DNA of 48,637 nucleotides from the NCBI RefSeq assembly GCF_001565895.1, contig NZ_LSNE01000002.1, positions 47,029 to 95,665 on the forward strand, in the 5' to 3' direction. This document shows positions 27,037 to 34,978 of the stretch, piece by piece. The position numbers and the translations under genes were made by a program. Source of the stretch: Paraglaciecola hydrolytica (GTDB lineage Bacteria > Pseudomonadota > Gammaproteobacteria > Enterobacterales > Alteromonadaceae). Below the pieces are notes generated by a model. That model saw only the letters and a list, made by a program, of their open reading frames with translations, was not told the origin of the DNA and did no database searches. Every line of letters starts with the position of its first letter. Position 1 is the first letter of the stretch.

Positions 27037-29652
27037 CTAAAAATTGTATTTAAAATCAAGGCCTACTTCGCGACCGCGATTTATTCTGCCATAAGGCGTA
27101 CCAAGAACATTGGCAGTTAGACCGCCAATACCTTCAATGTAGCGCTCATCCGTTAAATTGCGTACCCATAATCCAGCTTCCAATGCTTCACTGCCGCTAG
27201 TCCATGATAGACGCATGTTGATATCTTTTTTGTCATAGAAATATTCTTTAACCGCTAATTGAAAATCGGTCAAATTGGCGGACTGATCATTGGTGTTTTC
27301 AACGTAGACATAATCAGCATGTAAACCGATCAAACCAAAATCAAAGTCATGAGCCCAATCGATCATAGCAGTATAGTTAGCAGAGGCGTCAAACGATGAG
27401 TTTTCGGCTGCTCTTAAGTCCCCATTGGCATCATAAAAAGACGGGCGCTCGACATCGGTTTTTCTGAAATCTGACACAATACCAAAACTTAGCTCATCGG
27501 TTGCTAGCCAGCGTAGGTCGATTTCAAGTCCACGAACCTCACGGTTTTCATTGATAATGCTAGGCACAGCCGTAGGGCTGCCGGGTTGTTTGGAATCAAT
27601 TGAGATCTGAAAATTATCCAACTGCGTATTATAGATGCTGATATTGGCGCTCAAACTTTTGTTTAATACCGCTTTATAACCAAACTCTAAATTGGCGCTA
27701 TCTTCTGGTGCAAAAGCCTTACCGCCTGCCGCCTGATTAATAGGTACTAAAGAATCAAATCCACCGGATTTGTAACCAGTTGAATAGGAAGCAAAAATCA
27801 TTTGGTCGTCAGTTAGTTCATAATTAGTCACTAAACGTCCAGTCACTTTGCCCCAACTGTCGGATGCAGTGATATCCACCATCGGGAATAATTGATTACC
27901 TACTCCTGGACGTTGTGCCACAAAAGTAGTTTCAGGGATGGTCCAGCTAAAATCTTTAGTATCTTTGGAATAACGAACCCCTCCCAATACGTGCCATTTT
28001 TCTGTGATGGCATAATCCACGTCAAAGTAGAGGCCCCAGTTGGTAAAATCACCGGTGTTAATGATGTTTTCTTGCCAAAATTGGCCGCTATAACTAGGTC
28101 CAAAAATCTCTGCTATGCCTAGTTGTTGAGAAACGATGTCATAAGTCAAATCACCGGTTGCTGATACAATTGCACCGCTCAAAGGCATGCCACCCATACC
28201 AATAGCTGCCATGATGGGATCTGCAAAACCTAAGGCATTAAGTGCTCCAGCCCATTCGTCACTGTTCCAAATATGGTCTAAAGGAAAACCTGAACCTTGG
28301 TAAAGTTGCTCAACTACACCATCAAAGGTCGCGCCTGGGCCAAACGCACCTTGTGCATGTGCATCACTATTACCACCAATAGCAGCAGCTAGTTCCTGAG
28401 CGAAAGAGCCTCGAATAACGTTGTTTAATTCACCTGTGGTTAATCTTGTGATGGTGTCAGCGGTAACATTTAATTCAGTTTGCTGGGCTACGTCTTCTTT
28501 AGAGTAAGAGAAACCAGCAACGGCGTTGAATTTTTTATTTACATAATTAAACTGTAACTCCGTATAAAGAATGCTGGAATCTTCATTGTTTGAGGTTGAA
28601 AAACTGCGGGTAATATCGCCTGTGCCATCGTCATCTTGACGGTTAATGGTTTCCCAGTCACGGTAACTTATTAGGTATTTCATCGATAATTCATCATTAA
28701 ATTGATGGTCGAGTTTAGCCGTTACACCATACATATCACGGGATTCCACCCCATCGCGCACATCGTTTTCTACCTCACCGGCAAAAGGTGTTTTACCTCC
28801 GTTGTAGGCGTATTGGCTTAAACCAATAGACAATGGCGGTGCTTGTTCTAAATCATCAAGATCTATCGAAAATTGAAATTCTGTATCGCCAGATACTTCC
28901 CACAATAAGGCAACTCGTGCCGCATTATGATGGCGCGCACCTGAGTCCCAAATTTTTGAGTTTTGGTTCCACTGTGGCTCTGAAATATTTTTAACAAAAC
29001 CATCCTGACTATTGGTTAACATATTGGCGCGCAAATAGACACTTTGCGACAAGGGCACATTGACCATGCCTTCGTATCGAGCAAGATTGTCAGTACCCCA
29101 ACTGCCTTTAATGAAACCTTCAAAGTCTTCAGTGGGTTTGCGTGGCAGAATATTAACAACACCCATTGCAGCATTGCGGCCAAATAAGGTGCCTTGAGGA
29201 CCTTTCAATACTTCGATTCGTTCTATATCAGAAAACAGCACGTTTTGTGCTGCTCGCGGCATATAAACGCCGTCGTAGAATGTGGCAGATGAGGGATCGC
29301 CTCCCGATGAAATATTGGGACTGGATATGCCGCGCATGCTTATACCGGATTGGGTCATGCTGTTATCGCCAAAATCAAAACCAGGAATAAATTTGTCAAC
29401 ATCACTGAGTAGGATAGAGGAGCTTTCTTCTAAGGTGTCAGCGCTAATCGTACCAACAGTAATAGGGACTTTCATCACGTTTTGCACCCGCTTTTGCGAG
29501 GTTACTTCGATGACTTCAAATTCATTGCTGTGTTTTTCCTGTTCGGCGGCATAAACAAGACTTGAACTGCATGACAATGCCAAGAACATTGCCTGGGCAA
29601 TAAGGCACTTTTTAGTTTTTATTGTACTTTGGCCTTTTGCTATTTTCGTCAT
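27037..29652 (-). CDS. TonB-dependent outer-membrane receptor
   Basis: An 871-residue outer-membrane barrel with plug domain. The signal peptide (about 1-35) ends near VYAAEQ. A TonB box, EVIEVTSQKR, follows, then the plug with GISMRGISSPN, DGVYMPRAAQ and IERIEVLKGPQGTLFGRNAAMGVVN. The barrel ends in the typical terminal aromatic (DFKYNF). Sequence style (many Asp/Asn loops, RNAAMGVVNI) matches the large group of receptors that marine and sphingomonad bacteria use for diverse organic ligands rather than classical siderophores. The substrate is not predictable. AGAGGA precedes the ATG by eight bases. It probably belongs functionally with the AraC regulator and cytochrome operon downstream. Confidence 0.92.
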   Translation of the reverse strand: MTKIAKGQSTIKTKKCLIAQAMFLALSCSSSLVYAAEQEKHSNEFEVIEVTSQKRVQNVMKVPITVGTISADTLEESSSILLSDVDKFIPGFDFGDNSMTQSGISMRGISSPNISSGGDPSSATFYDGVYMPRAAQNVLFSDIERIEVLKGPQGTLFGRNAAMGVVNILPRKPTEDFEGFIKGSWGTDNLARYEGMVNVPLSQSVYLRANMLTNSQDGFVKNISEPQWNQNSKIWDSGARHHNAARVALLWEVSGDTEFQFSIDLDDLEQAPPLSIGLSQYAYNGGKTPFAGEVENDVRDGVESRDMYGVTAKLDHQFNDELSMKYLISYRDWETINRQDDDGTGDITRSFSTSNNEDSSILYTELQFNYVNKKFNAVAGFSYSKEDVAQQTELNVTADTITRLTTGELNNVIRGSFAQELAAAIGGNSDAHAQGAFGPGATFDGVVEQLYQGSGFPLDHIWNSDEWAGALNALGFADPIMAAIGMGGMPLSGAIVSATGDLTYDIVSQQLGIAEIFGPSYSGQFWQENIINTGDFTNWGLYFDVDYAITEKWHVLGGVRYSKDTKDFSWTIPETTFVAQRPGVGNQLFPMVDITASDSWGKVTGRLVTNYELTDDQMIFASYSTGYKSGGFDSLVPINQAAGGKAFAPEDSANLEFGYKAVLNKSLSANISIYNTQLDNFQISIDSKQPGSPTAVPSIINENREVRGLEIDLRWLATDELSFGIVSDFRKTDVERPSFYDANGDLRAAENSSFDASANYTAMIDWAHDFDFGLIGLHADYVYVENTNDQSANLTDFQLAVKEYFYDKKDINMRLSWTSGSEALEAGLWVRNLTDERYIEGIGGLTANVLGTPYGRINRGREVGLDFKYNF

Positions 29653-29902
29653 ATAAACTTCCTCTAAAGTGAGATGGTGTGAGTTGGTACTTCTATAAGA
29701 ACTACTATATGAAGGAGAAAAATTTAAAGCTTACTCATTTATATTAAACAACTGACGAATTAATCCACTAGGCTGAGTGATTATTGTAAAGCCCTTATAA
29801 TGCGTGGCCTGCAAAGGAATTAAATGTAAGAATTTTGTAATAAATATGTTGTTAAGTTTTTAGCTAAAAAAAACGTAAGAGAGCTTAATTAATAATGAGC
29901 GA

Positions 29903-29933
29903 ATAATAAAAAAGCGCTCATAAAGAGCGCTTT
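29903..29933 (-). terminator. Terminator of gltA
   Basis: On the minus strand AAAGCGCTC and GAGCGCTTT pair around a five-base loop and run into TTTTTTATTATT. It begins 21 bases past the gltA stop. The remaining 250 bases between it and the TonB receptor start are AT-rich and must hold the receptor's promoter, but I see no convincing boxes or operator. Confidence 0.85.
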
Positions 29934-29954
29934 GTTTAGTATGCAGAGGTTTTG

Positions 29955-31235
29955 CTATTTTTCAATTTTTTGATAAGGGCGTTTGGTATACCCAGTATAC
30001 AATTGACGAGGACGGCCGATTTTTTGACCTGGCTGACTTAACATTTCATGCCAGTGTGATACCCAGCCCACAGTTCTTGCTAGCGCAAAAATACAAGTGA
30101 ACATATTAGTGGGTATGCCGATCGCTTTAAGGATAATACCTGAATAAAAATCTACGTTAGGAAAGAGTTTTTTCTCAGCGAAATAAGGGTCGCTAAGGGC
30201 AATCTTTTCTAATTCCATTGCCACGTTTAACAAAGGATCATCAATATTTAATTCTGACAATACTTCATGACAGCTTTCACGCATAACCGTGGCGCGAGGA
30301 TCGAAGTTTTTATACACACGATGGCCAAAGCCCATTAAACGGAAAGGATCATTTTTGTCTTTAGCGCGGGCAATAAACTCAGGAATACGCTCGACGGTAC
30401 CGATTTCTTCTAACATATTCAAACAGGCTTCGTTGGCACCACCATGAGCAGGACCCCACAAAGAAGCCACACCCGCAGCGATACACGCATAGGGATTGGC
30501 ACCCGATGAACCCGCTAAACGAACGGTAGAAGTTGACGCGTTTTGCTCATGGTCAGCATGTAAAATAAAAATTCTATCAACCGCACGGGCAACTGCCGGA
30601 CTAATTTTATAATCTTCGGCAGGTACCGAAAACATCATATTCAAGAAATTTTCAGCATAACTAAGATCATTACGTGGATATACAAAGGGTTGACCAATGT
30701 TGTATTTGTAACACATGGCTACCAAAGTAGGCATTTTTGCCACCAAACGATAGGCACTACGTAATCTTTGCTCTGGATCAGTGATATTTAAATCATCATG
30801 ATAAAATGATGCCATCGCACCTACTGTGCCACACAACATCGCCATAGGATGGGCATCACGTCTAAAACCTCTGAAGAAGTTATTAACTTGATCATGCACT
30901 AAGGTGTGGCGAGTGATGGTGTTTTTGAAATCCTGATACTCTTCGGTATTTGGCGTTTTGTCATGTAATAACATATAACAAACTTCAATATAGTCTGCGT
31001 CTCTGGCCAATTCTTCTATTGAATAACCGCGGTGCAATAATACACCTTTGGCCCCATCAATATAGGTAATGGAGGACTCGCAAGAGCCTGTTGCCATAAA
31101 ACCGGGATCGTAAGTGAAATAACCGTTGCTGCCTAAGTTGCGAATGTCGATTACATCGTGTCCTGCTGAACCAGACAATATAGGTAGTTCAATTTCTTTG
31201 TCACCGGCTTTTAAAATGGCTGTGTTGTCTGCCAT
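29955..31235 (-). CDS. gltA: Citrate synthase (type II)
   Basis: Condenses oxaloacetate with acetyl-CoA to citrate, entry step of the TCA cycle. The 426 residues match the hexameric, NADH-sensitive proteobacterial type (E. coli 427). Catalytic groups are in [25 protein letters not shown] and NVDFYSG. The start [27 protein letters not shown] is typical. The adjacent ribosome site GGAGAGCAACTT precedes the ATG. It is divergent from sdhCDAB-sucABCD, as in enterobacteria, over a 361-base gap. Confidence 0.97.
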   Translation of the reverse strand: MADNTAILKAGDKEIELPILSGSAGHDVIDIRNLGSNGYFTYDPGFMATGSCESSITYIDGAKGVLLHRGYSIEELARDADYIEVCYMLLHDKTPNTEEYQDFKNTITRHTLVHDQVNNFFRGFRRDAHPMAMLCGTVGAMASFYHDDLNITDPEQRLRSAYRLVAKMPTLVAMCYKYNIGQPFVYPRNDLSYAENFLNMMFSVPAEDYKISPAVARAVDRIFILHADHEQNASTSTVRLAGSSGANPYACIAAGVASLWGPAHGGANEACLNMLEEIGTVERIPEFIARAKDKNDPFRLMGFGHRVYKNFDPRATVMRESCHEVLSELNIDDPLLNVAMELEKIALSDPYFAEKKLFPNVDFYSGIILKAIGIPTNMFTCIFALARTVGWVSHWHEMLSQPGQKIGRPRQLYTGYTKRPYQKIEK

Positions 31236-31310
31236 AAGTTGCTCTCCTCAGACTGGTACTTGTTGAAAAAACAGCAATTGATTCTGTTTACTCGGGGAAA
31301 ATCGCCGCTA

Positions 31311-31339
31311 TTTGTACTGATAATGTCGTGTTATGTCAA
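31311..31339 (-). promoter_or_regulatory. gltA promoter
   Basis: On the minus strand a perfect -35, TTGACA, lies 17 bases from TACAAA (four of six -10 bases). It is 76 bases upstream of the gltA ATG, a normal leader distance. Strong candidate for the main housekeeping promoter of gltA. Confidence 0.6.
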
Positions 31340-31527
31340 TTTTAATGCTCAGTTAAAAGTTTAAATTTTATTTTAACTTAGAGCTTTTTCAAAAAAGCAT
31401 CAAATCCGCATCGGATAAGCCATTAATAATGAACAATAATTGTAATTAGCTAATTCGCTGGATATACTTTGCCATCTTGTTTGACTGATAGCAAAGGCAT
31501 TAATTTATTAATAATTTGCTAACAATC

Positions 31528-31555
31528 TTGCAACATTCTCATGGATGAGAACAAT
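31528..31555 (+). promoter_or_regulatory. Candidate sdh promoter containing a perfect inverted repeat
   Basis: TTGCAA and AACAAT, 16 bases apart, could be -35 and -10 boxes. Between them lies the inverted repeat TTCTCAT GG ATGAGAA (31536-31551), perfect over seven pairs. This sits 45 bases before the sdhC start. A repressor bound there would block the promoter. A separate 12-bp palindrome, AATTAGCTAATT (31444-31455), is further upstream. The rest of the 361-base gap shows nothing I can name; I do not recognise ArcA or CRP sites with confidence. Confidence 0.45.
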
Positions 31556-31596
31556 GTTTTTTAGCAAGCGCAATAACGCAACGTAAAGGCGCAATA

Positions 31597-32007
31597 ATGA
31601 CAAAACATCCTACAGGTATAAGAGCAAAAAACGTGAAAAAACAAAGACCAGTTAATTTACAACTTAATACTATTAGTTTCCCCCCTGCAGCTATCACTTC
31701 TATTCTTCATCGTATTACCGGCGTCGCGCTGTTTTTTGCGTTGTTGTTTGTGATTGGAGCGTGGGCCTGCTCAGTATCTTCACCAGAGGGTTTCGAGGCT
31801 GTTCAGCAACAGATGAATGGTTGGTTGGGTAAAGTTATCGCCATAGGGACTATTTCTGCACTGAGTTATCACATCTTAGGTGGTGTGAGACATCTGATTA
31901 TGGATATGGGCGTGTGGGAAGAACTTGAATCCGGTAACAATAGCGCCAAAGCGATTATTGGTATTTGGATTGTCTTAACAGTAGTGGTAGGAGTTTTATT
32001 ATGGTAA
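31597..32007 (+). CDS. sdhC: Succinate dehydrogenase cytochrome b556 subunit
   Basis: One of two membrane anchors of complex II, binding ubiquinone and haem b. The VKKQRPVNLQLNTISFP start of the conserved part, SILHRITGV with the quinone-site S35 and R39, and the haem-ligand region SYHILGGVRH (H92) all match E. coli SdhC with an eight-residue N-terminal extension. Three hydrophobic helices are evident. AAAGG ten bases before the ATG supports the longer start; a GTG 12 codons in would give the E. coli length but lacks a ribosome site. It overlaps sdhD by seven bases. Confidence 0.95.
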   Translation: MTKHPTGIRAKNVKKQRPVNLQLNTISFPPAAITSILHRITGVALFFALLFVIGAWACSVSSPEGFEAVQQQMNGWLGKVIAIGTISALSYHILGGVRHLIMDMGVWEELESGNNSAKAIIGIWIVLTVVVGVLLW

Positions 32008-32348
32008 CGAGTCAGGCTAGTTTAAAACGTGATGGGGTACAGGACTTTGTTACGATAAGAGCCACCGCCATCATAATGACGGCATTTTCATTGTTTATGT
32101 TGTGGTATTTTATCTCGACACCAACTGTTACTTACGAAGGTTGGCATGCTTTGTTTTCTCATCTAGGCATGAAGGTGTTTACTTTTGCAACTCTGCTTTC
32201 CATTATGTTGCATGTCAGAATTGGTTTGTGGCAGGTATTAACAGACTATGTTAAAGCTGCTGGTTTACGTGCCGCCGTTCAGTTTGTACTTAATTTAATT
32301 GCCTTCGTCTACGTTGCCGTGGGTCTTTTTGTGTTGTGGGGTATTTAA
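32001..32348 (+). CDS. sdhD: Succinate dehydrogenase hydrophobic membrane anchor subunit
   Basis: Second anchor of complex II. The 115 residues equal the E. coli length and retain haem ligand H71 (SIMLHVRIG) and the quinone-site pair D82-Y83 (VLTDYVK). Three membrane helices. The frame opens 12 codons earlier, but AGGAG seven bases before the ATG inside the sdhC end fixes the start, overlapping sdhC by seven bases. It abuts sdhA with no gap. Confidence 0.95.
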   Translation: MVTSQASLKRDGVQDFVTIRATAIIMTAFSLFMLWYFISTPTVTYEGWHALFSHLGMKVFTFATLLSIMLHVRIGLWQVLTDYVKAAGLRAAVQFVLNLIAFVYVAVGLFVLWGI

Positions 32349-34118
32349 ATGGGTATTACAGTTCATGAGTATGATGCAGTAGTCGTAGGTGCCGGTGGTG
32401 CTGGCATGCGTGCTGCGTTACAAATTTCTCAATCTGGCAAATCTTGCGCCTTATTGTCAAAAGTTTTTCCAACCCGTTCGCATACCGTTTCTGCCCAAGG
32501 TGGTATTACCGTTGCGTTGGGTAATGCCCACGAAGATAACTGGGAATGGCACATGTATGACACCGTCAAAGGCTCTGATTACATTGGTGATCAAGATGCC
32601 ATTGAATATATGTGTAAAACCGGCCCTGAAGCCATTATCGAAATGGAAAACATGGGTTTACCTTTTTCACGTTTTGAAAACGGCAAAATTTATCAACGTC
32701 CTTTTGGTGGCCAATCTAAAAATTTTGGTGGTGAGCAAGGGGCACGTACTGCCGCCGCGGCTGACCGCACCGGCCATGCTCTATTGCATTTGCTTTATCA
32801 ACAAAACGTTAAAAACAAAACAAAAGTATTCAGCGAATGGTATGCCCTTGATTTAGTTAAAAACCAAGACGGTGATGTTGTCGGTTGTACCGCCATTGAT
32901 ATCGAATCGGGTGAAGTGGTTTATTTCAAATCTAAAGCCGTGGTATTAGCCACTGGTGGTGCGGGGCGTATTTTTGCTTCTACTACTAACGCCCACATTA
33001 ATACTGGTGATGGTGTAGGTATGGCACTACGTGCTGGCGTTCCCATGCAAGATATGGAAATGTGGCAATTCCACCCAACCGGTATCGCTGGTGCGGGTAC
33101 CTTGGTAACTGAAGGTTGCCGTGGTGAAGGTGGTTACCTGCTAAATAAAGATGGCGAACGTTTTATGGAACGTTATGCGCCTAACGCTAAAGATTTAGCG
33201 GGTCGTGATGTGGTTGCTCGCTCAATGATGACTGAGATCCGTGAAGGTCGTGGCTGTGATGGTCCTTGGGGTCCTCATCTTAAATTAAAACTTGATCACT
33301 TAGGTAAAGATGTTCTTGAATCTCGTTTGCCAGGTATTCTTGAATTATCACGTACTTTTGCTCATGTGGATCCTGTTAAAGAGCCCATCCCGGTTATCCC
33401 TACTTGCCATTATATGATGGGTGGTATTCCAACTAACGTTGATGGCCAAGCTTTAAGCATAGATTTACAAGGCAATGCAACGCCGATTAAAGGTTTGTTT
33501 GCCTGTGGTGAAATTGCTTGTGTATCTGTGCATGGCGCTAACCGTTTAGGTGGTAACTCACTATTAGACTTAGTCGTATTTGGTCGCGCAACGGGCTTGC
33601 ATTTAGGTAAAGCCATTGATGGAATTGAAGCACGTGATGCGTCTACTGATGATGTTGATGCCGCTCTAGCTCGTTTTAATCGTTGGGAAAACTCAGCGGT
33701 GGGTAAAGGCGAAGATCCAGTGCAAATCAAAAAAGACTTACAGCAATGTATGCAACTTAACTTCTCGGTATTCCGTGAAGGTGATGCCATGGCACAAGGT
33801 CTTAAAGAGTTAGGTGAAATCCGTGAACGTCTGCAAACTGCACGTTTGGATGACAAGAGTAACGACTTTAATACTATGCGTATCGAATGTTTAGAGTTGG
33901 ATAACTTAATGGAAACTGCTTACAGCACGGCTGTAGCAGCAAATTTCCGTACTGAAAGTCGTGGCGCTCATAGCCGTTTTGACTTCCCGGATCGTGATGA
34001 CGAAAACTGGTTGTGTCACTCGGTTTATTTACCTGAAAATGACACTATGTTGAAACGTGAAGTGAACATGACACCCAAACTTCGTGAAGCATTTCCACCT
34101 AAAGCCAGAACGTACTAA
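32349..34118 (+). CDS. sdhA: Succinate dehydrogenase flavoprotein subunit
   Basis: Oxidises succinate to fumarate with covalently bound FAD. The dinucleotide loop [13 protein letters not shown] is at about 12-24. H45 in [10 protein letters not shown] is the FAD-linked histidine, at the same number as in E. coli. [25 protein letters not shown] holds active-site residues and the later [13 protein letters not shown] is conserved. 589 residues against 588 in E. coli. The ATG directly follows the sdhD stop. Confidence 0.98.
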   Translation: MGITVHEYDAVVVGAGGAGMRAALQISQSGKSCALLSKVFPTRSHTVSAQGGITVALGNAHEDNWEWHMYDTVKGSDYIGDQDAIEYMCKTGPEAIIEMENMGLPFSRFENGKIYQRPFGGQSKNFGGEQGARTAAAADRTGHALLHLLYQQNVKNKTKVFSEWYALDLVKNQDGDVVGCTAIDIESGEVVYFKSKAVVLATGGAGRIFASTTNAHINTGDGVGMALRAGVPMQDMEMWQFHPTGIAGAGTLVTEGCRGEGGYLLNKDGERFMERYAPNAKDLAGRDVVARSMMTEIREGRGCDGPWGPHLKLKLDHLGKDVLESRLPGILELSRTFAHVDPVKEPIPVIPTCHYMMGGIPTNVDGQALSIDLQGNATPIKGLFACGEIACVSVHGANRLGGNSLLDLVVFGRATGLHLGKAIDGIEARDASTDDVDAALARFNRWENSAVGKGEDPVQIKKDLQQCMQLNFSVFREGDAMAQGLKELGEIRERLQTARLDDKSNDFNTMRIECLELDNLMETAYSTAVAANFRTESRGAHSRFDFPDRDDENWLCHSVYLPENDTMLKREVNMTPKLREAFPPKARTY

Positions 34119-34132
34119 TAGGAGTAACGAGA

Positions 34133-34843
34133 GTGAACTTAAATTTTTCGATTTACCGTTACAATCCTGATGTTGATAACGCACCTAAGATGCAAGACTA
34201 CCAGTTAGTAGTCGATGAAGGCCAAGACATGATGGTCTTGGATGCTTTGATTTTACTTAAAGAGCAAGATCCAACTTTGTCTTTCCGTCGTTCATGTCGT
34301 GAAGGTGTATGTGGTTCTGATGGCGTTAACATGAATGGTAAAAATGGCCTTGCATGTATTACTCCCTTATCTGCCCTTAAAGGTAATAAGTTTGTCATTC
34401 GTCCATTACCAGGTTTACCTGTGGTACGTGACTTAGTCGTTGATATGACCCAGTTCTATGCACAATATGAAAAAATCAAACCTTTCTTGATTAATGATGA
34501 TAATCAACCGCCAGCCCGTGAGTTTTTGCAATCACCTGAAGAGCGTGAAAAGTTAGATGGTTTGTATGAATGTATACTGTGTGCATGTTGTTCGACTTCA
34601 TGCCCATCATTCTGGTGGAATCCTGATAAATTTATTGGTCCTGCTGGTTTGTTGCATGCTTATCGGTTTTTAGCTGATAGCCGTGATACCGCAACGGAAG
34701 AAAGATTAAGTAACTTAGACGACGCATTTAGTGTGTTTCGCTGTCATGGCATCATGAACTGTGTCAGTGTTTGCCCTAAAGGATTAAATCCGACTAAGGC
34801 AATTGGACAGATTAAATCCATGTTGTTAAAACGCGCTGTTTAG
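34133..34843 (+). CDS. sdhB: Succinate dehydrogenase iron-sulfur subunit
   Basis: Passes electrons from FAD to quinone through three clusters. The [2Fe-2S] ligands are C55, C60, D63 and C75 (the Asp at the third position is also found in E. coli). CILCACCSTSCP and CHGIMNCVSVCPKGLNP hold the [4Fe-4S] and [3Fe-4S] ligands. At 236 residues it is near the E. coli length of 238. The start is GTG with AGGAG about eight bases upstream, 14 bases after sdhA. Confidence 0.97.
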   Translation: MNLNFSIYRYNPDVDNAPKMQDYQLVVDEGQDMMVLDALILLKEQDPTLSFRRSCREGVCGSDGVNMNGKNGLACITPLSALKGNKFVIRPLPGLPVVRDLVVDMTQFYAQYEKIKPFLINDDNQPPAREFLQSPEEREKLDGLYECILCACCSTSCPSFWWNPDKFIGPAGLLHAYRFLADSRDTATEERLSNLDDAFSVFRCHGIMNCVSVCPKGLNPTKAIGQIKSMLLKRAV

Positions 34844-34848
34844 TTAAA

Positions 34849-34916
34849 ATTGTCATTCATGCGTGAATGGCAATAACGTGTTTTTTGCTCTAACTAGCCT
34901 TTCAATAATTGGCTAG
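34849..34916 (+). other. Two hairpins between sdhB and sucA
   Basis: The first has an 11-pair stem (ATTGTCATTCA with TGAATGGCAAT, one G-T wobble) around TGCG, and a six-T run begins five bases after it (34880-34885). It could act as a leaky terminator. The second has arms CTAGCC and GGCTAG around 11 bases. Both lie within the 135-base gap before sucA. In E. coli this junction also carries structured repeat sequence. The effect on the sdh to suc ratio is inference. Confidence 0.55.
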
Positions 34917-34978
34917 CCTAAAAGTACCGTGTGCAATTGCACATATAATTGTAAGTCTTATCAAATCAAGGGACGACA

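Noticed and set aside
29780-29800. TATAAT on the plus strand before gltA's end
   Set aside because: It faces gltA's 3' end (antisense), has no -35 box and no downstream plus-strand gene.
32389-32856. 155-codon plus-strand open frame within sdhA
   Set aside because: Alternate frame of sdhA; Lys/Leu-rich translation, no ribosome site.
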